Origin: Lachnospiraceae bacterium
Lineage (GTDB): Bacteria > Bacillota > Clostridia > Lachnospirales > Lachnospiraceae
Direction: 5' to 3'
Assembly (NCBI GenBank): GCA_028693705.1
Contig: JAQUUX010000007.1
Span: forward strand, 1-50,582
DNA length: 50,582 nucleotides
Below the pieces are notes generated by a model. The model did not search any database and was not told where the DNA came from. It worked only from the letters and a program-made list of their open reading frames with translations. How positions within the stretch are numbered: the stretch's first letter is position 1; each line of letters begins with the position of its first letter. The position numbers and the translations under genes were made by a program. Shown here one piece after another: positions 24,768 through 33,980 of this stretch.

Positions 24768-25749
24768 ATGACAATTGCTTTGAATATTATCCTGCTGTTA
24801 GTAGGATTTGCATTGCTGATAAAGGGTGCAGATTTTTTTGTAGAGGGAGCAGCGGGTATTGCTGTACGATTTGGAATTCCACAGATCATTATCGGACTGA
24901 CCATTGTAGCATTTGGAACCAGTCTGCCTGAGGCGGCAATCAGTATATCTGCTGCCGTAAAAGGAACCAACGGAATCGCCATTGGTAATGTACTGGGTAG
25001 TAATATCATGAATATATTATTGATACTGGGTATTACCGCCTGCATTATTACATTAAAAGTACAGGAATCCACATGGAAAGTGGAAATCCCTTACATGCTG
25101 TTAATTACAGTGGCATTAGTGGTATTGGGAAATGCAATGCATGTTTTGAATTTTGCCTGTGGACTTATTCTCTGGACGTTTATGATCCTTTTCCTGGTAT
25201 ATCTGGTAGTAGCTGCCAGAAAAGGGATGAGCGAGAATGAATTATACGAAATGGAAGAAGTAGCAGAGGAAACAGAAACGGCAGGCAGACCGACCGAAAC
25301 AGCCTAATCCATTGTTACTGGCAGTGATGACAATTGGTGGTCTGATAGCTATTGTAATCGGCAGCGATATTACCGATGACAATGCAACTGCGTTGGCTGT
25401 TTTTATGGGAATCAGCGACAGAATCATTGGATTGACTGTTGTAGCCTTTGGGACTTCTCTGCCGGAGCTGGTAACATCTGTTACTGCAGCCAGAAAAGGA
25501 AATGATGATATTGCAATTGGTAATATTGTAGGCAGCAATATTTTTAATATTCTATTTGTATTAGGAACGGCAGCATTGATCAAGCCATTACCGTACGGTT
25601 CTGAATATATGGTGGATGGAATCATGTGTATCGCAGCAGTAGTTCTTTTATTTGCATGTATTATAAGGGACAAACGTTTGAACCGCAAAGGCGGTATTGC
25701 AATGTTGGTTTGCTATGCAGGATATTTTGGCTATTTACTAATTCGATAA
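24768..25749 (+). pseudogene. Calcium/sodium antiporter split by a 4-bp tandem duplication
   Basis: The two halves of a YrbG/CaxA-type Ca2+/Na+ antiporter lie in different frames. The first (24768-25307) carries alpha-repeat 1 (GLTIVAFGTSLPEAAISISA, AIGNVLGSNIMNILLILG). The second (from about 25294 to 25749) carries alpha-repeat 2 (GLTVVAFGTSLPELVTSVTA, AIGNIVGSNIFNILFVLG). The junction has ACCGACCG at 25289-25296. Deleting one ACCG unit restores a continuous GRPKQPNPLLLAV reading and a protein of about 325 residues, the normal family length. The break falls in the loop between the two inverted-topology halves. The first fragment would stop after 179 residues. A TTG at 25312 could start the second half, but no ribosome site supports it. 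An assembly error is possible. Confidence 0.88.
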
Positions 25750-25782
25750 AGTTTCACGGAATTTTGCAGGGGGATAGCAGAT

Positions 25783-28095
25783 ATGGGAGTGAAAAGATAT
25801 TACGCAATACTTTTTGCTATTGTATGGGGGATTCTATTATTATACTTTTTACAGGCAAGACGGCGAAAGGATAAAATCAGTAAAATATTAACAGGATTGC
25901 TGGGGATTGGATTACTTTCAGTCACCAGCTATCTGTTTGTGCTGACATTTAATAATTACCTTATAATATCCATGGCATACAGCGTTTATTTTGTATGCAT
26001 AGATGCCATGCTTTATTGTTTGCTGGCCTATATGTGGCTGATTGTTTGCCCGGATAAAAATATTGCGATTCCAAGTCGGTTGTTATTAAGCGTATTAGCC
26101 CTGGATTCCATATCTATGTTATGTAACCCATTCTTTGAACATGCCCTGACCTATATGAGGGCACCTATTGATAATGATTTATATCTTGTGTTCCAGCCAA
26201 AACTACCATATGAGCTGCATTTATGTTTAAGCTATATTATGTGTGTGGTTTTCTTTGGAAGTCTTCTCTATAAAATACATGTGACTCCAAAATTATATCG
26301 AAAACGTTATATAAAATTATTTGCTGTACTTGCAGTGATAATTGCCATGAATGCAATGTTCATGGCGCTGCATAAACGAATTGATTTCTCCATTCTGGTG
26401 TATGCTCTGGCAGGAGTATTGCTGTATAACTATACATTTTCTGATGATTCCAGACAATTATTTAATCAGATTATGAATTTTGTATTTGATAAAAGTGTTG
26501 ATGCCTGTATAGCATTTGATCCGGATGGGTTGAAGCTGATGCAGAACGAGAAAGCAAATTCGCTATTTGGCGATGTTTTTGATTTGGAAGAGACAATCAA
26601 AAAACTGGATATTCCTGTAGATAAGCAAGGAAATGATGTAATGCCCCTTGGCAGGATTATTCATACCCGGGGAAATAAACAGCTGACATTAAGCGGACAA
26701 TACAAAAATCTGCGGGATGAAAAGGGACGATACCTGGGATGCGTGATTAAATTACATGACATGACAGAAGAGATCCAGAACAGGGAAAATCAAGAATTTC
26801 TAATGACTCATGATACCTTTACTGGTCTGTATAATAAATCCTATTTTTATCAGCGCGTGAAAGCAATGCTTATGCAAAATCCGGACGAGCGTTACTGCAT
26901 GATTTGTTCTAATATCAGCAAATTTAAACTGATCAATGATACATACGGGGTAGAGACCGGTAACTGGGTATTGCTGAAAGTGGCGGATATTATTCGATCC
27001 ACACCGCTGGAAAATTGTGTCTATGGCAGAATGGAAAGCGACAAGTTTGCAATCTGTATGCACATGGATGATTTTGCTGAAGAAGAATTACAAAAGTGCA
27101 GTGAGTTTTCTTTTGAAATAGAAGGAACTATGATTCCTGTTCAGAATTTCTTTGGTGTATACGAAATCGAAGATAATGAAGGTTCTGTAGATCTGATGTG
27201 TGACAGAGCGATTATGGCATTATCCACGATAAAAGGGAATTATCAGAAACATGTTGCTTATTATCAGCAGGAATTCAGACTTAGTATGCTTCATGACCAT
27301 GAGATTATATGCGGTCTGCAGGATGGACTGGACAGAGAAGAATTTGAAATATATCTACAGCCACAGTTTAATCACAAAAATGGTGAGATTGTAGGAACAG
27401 AGGCCCTGGTTCGTTGGAGACACCCTGAGAAGGGGCTGATCATGCCGGGAGAATTTGTACCGATTCTGGAAGAACAGGGAGTTATCTCCAAACTGGATCT
27501 CTATGTCTGGGAACGTGTCTGCAGGTTATTACAGAAGTGGAAAAAGGAAGGAAAGCCTACAATGTCCATATCTGTAAATTTATCTGCAAGAGATCTGGAA
27601 GTTTTGGATATTTATAATATTTTTGTAAATTTAACATGGCGGTATGAAGTTGATCCCAGGAATCTTCGAATTGAATTAACTGAATCTGCCCTGATGCAGG
27701 ATGTGCCCAAAGCTGTGGAATTGTTACATAAGCTGCAGGACAAGGGCTTTGTAATTGAGATTGATGATTTTGGCTGTGGATATTCATCCTTGAATACTTT
27801 AAAAGACATTCCGGCAGATGTGCTGAAACTGGATATGGCATTTTTATCAAACGGTGAAAATCAGGAAAGAAGCTCTAATATCATGGAAATGGTAGTGGGA
27901 CTTGGCAGTAAACTGAATATGCCGGTTATCGCAGAGGGTGTGGAAAATCTGGAACAGGCAGATTTCTTACAGGGAATCGGCTGTAACATCATTCAGGGAT
28001 ATTATTATGCAAAACCAATGGCTGTAGAGGAATTTGAAGAGCTGTTGGCTGGAAAAGAGTACCAGGATCTATTTACAGAGGAATCTGAACAATAA
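25783..28095 (+). CDS. Membrane PAS/degenerate-GGDEF/EAL protein (probable c-di-GMP phosphodiesterase)
   Basis: A 770-residue protein. Residues about 5-220 hold seven or so membrane spans resembling the 7TM sensor region of some histidine kinases. A PAS-like domain follows (about 225-330). The GGDEF domain (about 335-480) has lost its signature: RMESDKFAI replaces the usual GGDEF, so cyclase activity is unlikely. The EAL domain (about 500-765) keeps EALVRWRHP, ELTESALM, EIDDFGCGYSS, LKLDMAF and AEGVE, that is, the metal and catalytic residues. I infer a c-di-GMP hydrolase whose inactive GGDEF may bind GTP. GGGGGAT precedes the ATG. It is the first of three close-packed genes with a solute-binding lipoprotein and a second GGDEF/EAL protein. 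Confidence 0.9.
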   Translation: MGVKRYYAILFAIVWGILLLYFLQARRRKDKISKILTGLLGIGLLSVTSYLFVLTFNNYLIISMAYSVYFVCIDAMLYCLLAYMWLIVCPDKNIAIPSRLLLSVLALDSISMLCNPFFEHALTYMRAPIDNDLYLVFQPKLPYELHLCLSYIMCVVFFGSLLYKIHVTPKLYRKRYIKLFAVLAVIIAMNAMFMALHKRIDFSILVYALAGVLLYNYTFSDDSRQLFNQIMNFVFDKSVDACIAFDPDGLKLMQNEKANSLFGDVFDLEETIKKLDIPVDKQGNDVMPLGRIIHTRGNKQLTLSGQYKNLRDEKGRYLGCVIKLHDMTEEIQNRENQEFLMTHDTFTGLYNKSYFYQRVKAMLMQNPDERYCMICSNISKFKLINDTYGVETGNWVLLKVADIIRSTPLENCVYGRMESDKFAICMHMDDFAEEELQKCSEFSFEIEGTMIPVQNFFGVYEIEDNEGSVDLMCDRAIMALSTIKGNYQKHVAYYQQEFRLSMLHDHEIICGLQDGLDREEFEIYLQPQFNHKNGEIVGTEALVRWRHPEKGLIMPGEFVPILEEQGVISKLDLYVWERVCRLLQKWKKEGKPTMSISVNLSARDLEVLDIYNIFVNLTWRYEVDPRNLRIELTESALMQDVPKAVELLHKLQDKGFVIEIDDFGCGYSSLNTLKDIPADVLKLDMAFLSNGENQERSSNIMEMVVGLGSKLNMPVIAEGVENLEQADFLQGIGCNIIQGYYYAKPMAVEEFEELLAGKEYQDLFTEESEQ

Positions 28096-28110
28096 GATGG
28101 AGGCAACACT

Positions 28111-29544
28111 ATGAAATGCTTGAAAAAATGGATTGCAATAACCTTAATTATGTGTATGACTTTTTCCATGGCAGGGTGTGGAAGCAGTACAGAGCATGGA
28201 TTGAGCAGCAAAAAACCTCAAAGTATTACAATCTGGCATTATTACAATGGAGCACTGGCAACTCAGTTCGATGAGCTGGTGGCAGAATTTAATAATACTG
28301 TGGGAAAAGAAAAAGGAATTATTGTAACGGCAGAGAGCAAGAGTAGTGTGGATGATCTGATAGCAGCTCTTCGGGATGCAGCAGATCAAAAGGTTGGGGC
28401 GCCTAAAATGCCTAATATCTTCCAGTGTTATCTGGATACGGCAATGGATCTGGACAAAAATGATTTACTGGCAAATTTGGATGCTTATGTAACCGCGGAT
28501 GAAAAAGCGGAGTATATGGATTCTTATATCAGGGAAGGAAGCTTTGGAGAAGATAATGCTTTTAAGCTATTCCCGGTTGCGAAATCATCTGAAATATTGA
28601 TGTTAAATAAAACAGATTGGGATAAATTTACAGCTGATACAGGTGCTACGGAAGCAGATCTTCAGACTTGGGAAGGTCTGACAGAGACGGCTGCCAAGTA
28701 CTATGAATGGTCCGATGGAAAAGCTTTCTTTGGAAGGGATGCCTTTGCAAATTATATGATCGTAGGCTGTGAGCAGCTGGGAAAAGAGCTGTTCGTCGTA
28801 GATAAAGGAAAAGCAACGTTACAGTTTGATAAAGGGGTTGTGAGAAAACTATGGGACAATTATTATGTACCCTATGTAAAAGGCCATTTTGTCCATGTGG
28901 GAAGATTTCGCAGTGATGATATTAAGCTGGGTGAAATTATAGCTCTGGTATGTTCCACTGCAAGTGCTGTCTATTTCCCATCAAAAGTTTCCAAAACAGA
29001 TGGCAGCACCTATGATATTGATTATGAAGTATTACCACTTCCCGGTTTTGCGGGAACAGATCCCTATGCTGTACAGCAGGGAGCCAGTATGGCCGTAACG
29101 AAATCTACGGAACAGGCAGAATATGCCAGTGTAGTATTCTTAAAATGGTTTACGGAAACAGAGCAGAATATGAAATATTGTGTCAGTTCCGGTTATTTAC
29201 CAGTGAAAAAGGAAACCAACACAGTAGAAGCTTTTGATGAATATTGCGCAAATGCAGAAGAAGCATTGTCCGGTATTGAAACCGATACGATTCATGTTAC
29301 ATTAGAGCAGATTGCCGGAGGCGAGAAGCTATATACCAACAGCGGTTTTGATGGCGGTACAGAAGCAAGAGAGCTGTTAAATTACGGCATGATAGATATG
29401 GCTGTTGCTGACAGGGCGAATATATTGCAGCGAATCCAGGCGGGAGAAGCAGAAGAGAATGTCCTGGAGACGTACTTATCGGATGCATATTTCGACAAAT
29501 GGTATACACAGACCCAGGCAGAACTGGAAAAAATCTGTCAATAA
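28111..29544 (+). CDS. Extracellular solute-binding lipoprotein (family 1) without ABC permease
   Basis: A 477-residue lipoprotein with lipobox MAGCG (Cys about residue 23) and a family 1 sugar-type solute-binding fold. It begins SITIWHYYNGALATQFDELV and carries the C-terminal hinge and helices (STEQAEYASVVFLKWFTETE). Such proteins usually deliver sugars to an ABC importer, but no permease or ATPase gene is nearby. It sits 15 bases after a membrane EAL-domain gene and 14-23 bases before a Cache/GGDEF/EAL gene. I infer that it acts as a ligand sensor presented to one or both of these membrane enzymes, coupling an external nutrient to c-di-GMP. The ligand is unknown. GATGGAGG precedes the ATG. 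Confidence 0.88.
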   Translation: MKCLKKWIAITLIMCMTFSMAGCGSSTEHGLSSKKPQSITIWHYYNGALATQFDELVAEFNNTVGKEKGIIVTAESKSSVDDLIAALRDAADQKVGAPKMPNIFQCYLDTAMDLDKNDLLANLDAYVTADEKAEYMDSYIREGSFGEDNAFKLFPVAKSSEILMLNKTDWDKFTADTGATEADLQTWEGLTETAAKYYEWSDGKAFFGRDAFANYMIVGCEQLGKELFVVDKGKATLQFDKGVVRKLWDNYYVPYVKGHFVHVGRFRSDDIKLGEIIALVCSTASAVYFPSKVSKTDGSTYDIDYEVLPLPGFAGTDPYAVQQGASMAVTKSTEQAEYASVVFLKWFTETEQNMKYCVSSGYLPVKKETNTVEAFDEYCANAEEALSGIETDTIHVTLEQIAGGEKLYTNSGFDGGTEARELLNYGMIDMAVADRANILQRIQAGEAEENVLETYLSDAYFDKWYTQTQAELEKICQ

Positions 29545-29567
29545 AATAGTTAAGTGAGGTGGACTGG

Positions 29568-32471
29568 TTGCAAAAATCAAAGCGGAATAAGACTTTGAAA
29601 AAATGGATTTTATTATCCATCATAACGATTGTATTTTTGCAGGCAGCCATTATTATTGGAGTTATTTTAATGAGCAGAACACCTGCCAGACTGGATAGCA
29701 GTTCAGTGCAGAGTCTGGTTAACATGGTGGATACAAGGGGCGAGGCCCTTCAAAAGAAAATAACATCATGGACAGACATGACAACATTGCAGACCGGGGT
29801 GGAGTCTATGTTCCAATATGAGGCTCAAAAAAAGAGAATGTCCATCTCGGAATTTATGAAGGATAAGGAAAACAGAAAACAGGCTCTGAATTCTATTACC
29901 TCAGTAGTTCTCAATGCTTTAAGAGACAGTGAGAGCACCTGCAGTTATGTTATTCTGGAAAATCCGGAAGGCAGAAACAAAAAGGAAGCGCTTATATTAA
30001 GGGATTTGAACCCGCAGGATAATCCTTCCAATAATTCGGATATTTTAGTAGAGGCGGGCTCAAGCGATATGCTGTTTAACCAGGGTTTTACACTGGATTC
30101 TTTTTGGAGTGAACAACTTCCCGTTGATGAAGAATCAGCGTTTTATCAGATTCCTATGAATGCCGGAAGTAAGTATCCGGATTACAAGGCTGAAGATCTG
30201 GGATATTACAGTGGGGTTTCACGCTTTAGAGATAAAGATCTGGAACATATAACCTATAGTATTCCGTTATTAGATGAGAATCATCGTTCTTATGGTGTAA
30301 TCGGTTTTGCGGTAACCTGTGATTACATGAAAAAACAGATGCCCAGTAATGAACTGGCACCGGATTCTGCGGCAAGTTATTCTCTTGGTATCTTAAATAG
30401 TGAAAATCAATTGGAAATTGTATTAACAGAGAATTCCTTTTTTCAGGCTCTTTTACCGGGAAAAGCCCGGTTTAATCTACAGAAACTTGCAACAAATGAT
30501 AAGCTTTTTAACATTATTACCGGAGATGATAAAGAGCATCTGGTGGCAGGACTCCACTCCATGCGTCTATATAATACAAACACGCCTTTTGTCGGAGAAC
30601 AGTGGGTATTGTGCGGGGTAATTGACAGTGATACATTGTATCGATCCTCAAGTCAGTTATTCTTCGCCATGCTGATTGCAGTGCTTATCTCTCTGGGCAT
30701 TAGTATTGTAGGAGCCATCTGGCTTACAGAACGATTTACAAAACCGATACACACACTGTTGGTTGGTGTGGAAGAAATGGAAGCCGGAGCAGGAAAATTG
30801 CCGCAGACGGATATTGTGGAATTTGATGAGCTGGCGGAAACTATTGAGAAGAAAAACAGGTTGATCTATAAAGCAGGATCTAAGGTAGCAGATATTCTGG
30901 ATATTGCGGATATGAATCTGGGTGTTGTGGAATATTCCGCAGAATCCGATATGGTATTTTGCACCAGACAGGTTCTGAACATACTCCATGAAGTCTGTCC
31001 GGGCTGGAACAATAATTATGTCAGCAGAAAAAACTTCACGGAATTATATGAGCGTGTAAGAGGTCATTTTACAAAGGCAGAAGGAGAAAAAGGTATATTT
31101 TATTATACCCGAGAGAATATAAATCCGGTATGGATCAGTGTAAAGCGGGTTGGCAGCAGGGAAAATGGTATTTGCGTCGTACAGGATGTTACTGAGAATA
31201 TGCACGAAAAGGCTAAGATTCTCCACGACAGGGACTTTGATGTCCTTACCAACCTGCATAATAGAAGAGCTTTTGCCAGAGAGATCAAAAAGCTGGTGGA
31301 TGATGGTGGCTGTACCAATGGTATTCTGACTATCTGGGATCTGGATCATTTAAAATATACAAATGATACCTATGGTCATGATATGGGAGACAAATATATC
31401 TGCATGATGGGACAGATTTTGAGAAATCACAGTTTTGCAAATGCGATATCAGCCAGATTATCAGGGGATGAATTTGTATTATTCGTCTATGGAGAAGCAG
31501 AAGTGGACCTTATAGAGCAGGTAAAACAGTTACACGAATCCATGCAGCATACCAAGATGATACTGCCGGATGGAACTTCTCTCAATATGAGTGCATCGGG
31601 AGGTATGGCGCGATACAGTCAGGATGGTGCTACTTATGCAGAGCTGATCAAATATGCAGATTTTGCCATGTATGAAAATAAAAAGACGGCAAAGGGAACC
31701 ATAAAACTTTTTGATCACGACACCTTTGTGAGAGATTATATTCTGGTGCAGGGGATCGGAGAGCTTTCCAGAATATTGTCCGAAGAAAGTATCCGATATG
31801 CTTTTCAGCCAATTGTTTCAGTAAAAGATTATAAAGTATTTGCCTATGAAGCATTAATGCGTCCGATTTCAGATATTCTGAAAAGTCCTTCAGATGTGCT
31901 TCGTCTGGCAGAAAGTCAGTCCGCTATGGGAAAAGTGGAACGAATGACATGGTTCCATGCCCTGGGAGCATTTGCTAAGATGCGTCAGAAAGGCTCTCAT
32001 CAGAAACTGTTTGTGAATTCCATGCCGGATCAGTTTATGTCAGAGGATAGTCTTCATGAACTGGAAGATAAATATCATGATCTGCTCCCAGATGTAGTCA
32101 TGGAAACAACAGAGGGCAGCAAGTTAGATGCCAGAATAGAGGAACAAAAGCAGAGGTGGTGCAAACGCTGGAATATAGAAAATGCACTGGATGACTATGG
32201 AACCGGCTATAGTAATACAGATATTCTGGTGTCCCATTCCTATCAATATCTGAAACTGGATCGGAGTCTGGTAAAAGATATTCATTTATCTTCTTCTACG
32301 CAGGCACTGGTTGAAGGCATGATCGCATATGGACATGCTAATGGCAGTAAGGTAATAGCAGAAGGTGTAGAACTAAAAGAAGAACTGGATGTGCTGGTCG
32401 GGCTTGGAATCGATTATGGGCAGGGGTACTATTTTGCGAAACCCGGCTTTTCGTTATATACGAAAGGATAA
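29568..32471 (+). CDS. Cache/HAMP/GGDEF/EAL transmembrane c-di-GMP enzyme
   Basis: About 967 residues. A membrane span (about 10-35), a large extracellular Cache-like sensor domain (about 36-360), a second span (about 365-388) and HAMP come first. They are followed by a PAS-like segment, GGDEF (about 555-715) and EAL (about 725-960). The GGDEF domain looks active (RLSGDEF, with DLDHLKYTND) and has no RxxD inhibitory site just upstream. The EAL domain keeps EALMRP, METTEG, DDYGTGYS, LKLDRS and AEGVE, though its second motif is divergent, so phosphodiesterase activity is uncertain. I prefer TTG at 29568, seven bases after GAGGTGG. A GTG at 29559 lies inside that ribosome site. It completes the three-gene module. 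Confidence 0.88.
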   Translation: MQKSKRNKTLKKWILLSIITIVFLQAAIIIGVILMSRTPARLDSSSVQSLVNMVDTRGEALQKKITSWTDMTTLQTGVESMFQYEAQKKRMSISEFMKDKENRKQALNSITSVVLNALRDSESTCSYVILENPEGRNKKEALILRDLNPQDNPSNNSDILVEAGSSDMLFNQGFTLDSFWSEQLPVDEESAFYQIPMNAGSKYPDYKAEDLGYYSGVSRFRDKDLEHITYSIPLLDENHRSYGVIGFAVTCDYMKKQMPSNELAPDSAASYSLGILNSENQLEIVLTENSFFQALLPGKARFNLQKLATNDKLFNIITGDDKEHLVAGLHSMRLYNTNTPFVGEQWVLCGVIDSDTLYRSSSQLFFAMLIAVLISLGISIVGAIWLTERFTKPIHTLLVGVEEMEAGAGKLPQTDIVEFDELAETIEKKNRLIYKAGSKVADILDIADMNLGVVEYSAESDMVFCTRQVLNILHEVCPGWNNNYVSRKNFTELYERVRGHFTKAEGEKGIFYYTRENINPVWISVKRVGSRENGICVVQDVTENMHEKAKILHDRDFDVLTNLHNRRAFAREIKKLVDDGGCTNGILTIWDLDHLKYTNDTYGHDMGDKYICMMGQILRNHSFANAISARLSGDEFVLFVYGEAEVDLIEQVKQLHESMQHTKMILPDGTSLNMSASGGMARYSQDGATYAELIKYADFAMYENKKTAKGTIKLFDHDTFVRDYILVQGIGELSRILSEESIRYAFQPIVSVKDYKVFAYEALMRPISDILKSPSDVLRLAESQSAMGKVERMTWFHALGAFAKMRQKGSHQKLFVNSMPDQFMSEDSLHELEDKYHDLLPDVVMETTEGSKLDARIEEQKQRWCKRWNIENALDDYGTGYSNTDILVSHSYQYLKLDRSLVKDIHLSSSTQALVEGMIAYGHANGSKVIAEGVELKEELDVLVGLGIDYGQGYYFAKPGFSLYTKG

Positions 32472-32491
32472 GATTATACTATAAGATACAC

Positions 32492-32521
32492 TGGTCAGAG
32501 TTACCTGTTCCGTGCTATAAT
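32492..32521 (+). promoter_or_regulatory. Candidate promoter of trkA-trkH
   Basis: A perfect TATAAT (32516-32521) with a weak TGGTCA -35 (32492-32497) at 18 bp spacing lies about 60 bases before trkA. The -35 is poor. Read-through from the upstream module is possible because no strong terminator separates them. Confidence 0.4.
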
Positions 32522-32579
32522 GCTCACAAATAGGCATTTCCGGCCTTTTATTAAAAAAGCAAAATGAGGGAGTAAATAG

Positions 32580-33968
32580 ATGTTTAAGTCCAAGAAAAAT
32601 GATGTGTCTGGATTGCATATTATTATTATTGGTTACGGTAAGGTAGGTTCTACCCTGGTAGAACAGCTTAGTACTGAGGGGCATGCAATCACCGTAATTG
32701 ACAGGGATGCGGCTAAGATACAGGAAGTTGTAAATTTGTATGATGTCATGGGTATCACCGGAAACGGTGCCAGCTATGCAACTCAGAAAGAGGCTGGAAT
32801 TGATGAAACAGATCTTCTGATTGCGGTAACAGAATCTGATGAATTGAATCTGCTTTGTTGTACATTGGCTAAGCAGGCAGTGAGATGTGCAACTATTGCA
32901 AGGGTTCGTACCCCTGATTACAGTAAGGAAGCAGCTTACCTGAGAGAACGGCTTGGTCTTGCCATGATCATTAATCCGGAGCTGGAAGCTGCCAATGAAG
33001 CAGCCAGAATTTTGTCTTTGCCAACAGCACTGGAAGTTAACTCCTTTGCACATGGTCAGGCAGAACTGATCAAGATTAAGATCCCGGATGGTAATAAACT
33101 GGATGGTATTGCAGTTTCTGCACTGGGCAGCGTGGTAACAGCCAACATCCTGATCTCTGCTATAGAGCGTAAAGGTGAAATCCATATTCCAAATGGCGAT
33201 TTTACCATTCATGCAGGTGATACCATTTCTTTCGTTGCATCAAGAGATGTGGCCAAAGCATTTATGGAACAAATTGGTATTGCAACTAATCAGGTGCGTG
33301 ACACCATGATCATCGGTGGCGGCAAAGCTGCTTATTATCTTGCAAAACAGCTGTTGCATATGGGAATCGCTGTAAAGATCGTGGAAAGCGACAGAGAACG
33401 CTGCGAACAGCTGAGTGTATTGCTTCCAAATGCAATTATCATTAATGGAGATGGAACCGACCAGCAGTTGTTACGGGAAGAGGGAATCGAAGAGGCAGCT
33501 GCCTTTGTTCCACTTACCGGTATTGATGAAGAAAACATTATGTTAACCTTATATGCCCGTCAGGTATCTAAGGCTAAGGTAATTACCAAGATCAATCATA
33601 TTAATTTTAGAAATGTAATCAGCCAGCTGGATCTGGGAAGTGCTATCTATCCAAGATATATTACCGCAGAAGCAATTGTGGCATATGTTCGTGCCAAAAA
33701 TGATTCCAGAAGCAGTAATATTGAAACCCTTTATCATATGTTTGACAACAGGGCCGAGGCGATTGAGTTCAGAGTAGATGGAGAATCTAAAGTTACCAAT
33801 GTGCCGTTGAAGGATCTGCCGTTAAAGAAAAATTTACTGATTTCTTTTATCAGCAGAAATGAACAAATTCTGTTCCCAAGTGGAAAAGAATGCATCATGG
33901 CGGGAGATACGGTTATGATCGTCACAACCAATCCCGGATTTAAAGATATTAAAGATATCCTAATGTAA
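32580..33968 (+). CDS. trkA: Trk potassium uptake system regulatory protein TrkA
   Basis: A 462-residue peripheral membrane subunit that gates TrkH. It has two RCK units. The first nucleotide-binding Rossmann fold starts with IIIIGYGKVGSTLVEQL (about residues 13-29). The second starts with MIIGGGKAAYYLAKQL (about 243-258). Each is followed by a TrkA_C domain (ALEVNSFAHGQAELIKI and AIEFRVDGESKVTNV). The duplicated form is typical of TrkA as opposed to the single-unit KtrA. NAD(H) or adenine nucleotide control is family knowledge. GAGGGAG precedes the ATG. trkH starts 12 bases after the stop, so the pair is one operon. Confidence 0.95.
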   Translation: MFKSKKNDVSGLHIIIIGYGKVGSTLVEQLSTEGHAITVIDRDAAKIQEVVNLYDVMGITGNGASYATQKEAGIDETDLLIAVTESDELNLLCCTLAKQAVRCATIARVRTPDYSKEAAYLRERLGLAMIINPELEAANEAARILSLPTALEVNSFAHGQAELIKIKIPDGNKLDGIAVSALGSVVTANILISAIERKGEIHIPNGDFTIHAGDTISFVASRDVAKAFMEQIGIATNQVRDTMIIGGGKAAYYLAKQLLHMGIAVKIVESDRERCEQLSVLLPNAIIINGDGTDQQLLREEGIEEAAAFVPLTGIDEENIMLTLYARQVSKAKVITKINHINFRNVISQLDLGSAIYPRYITAEAIVAYVRAKNDSRSSNIETLYHMFDNRAEAIEFRVDGESKVTNVPLKDLPLKKNLLISFISRNEQILFPSGKECIMAGDTVMIVTTNPGFKDIKDILM

Positions 33969-33980
33969 CAGGAGCAGGAA

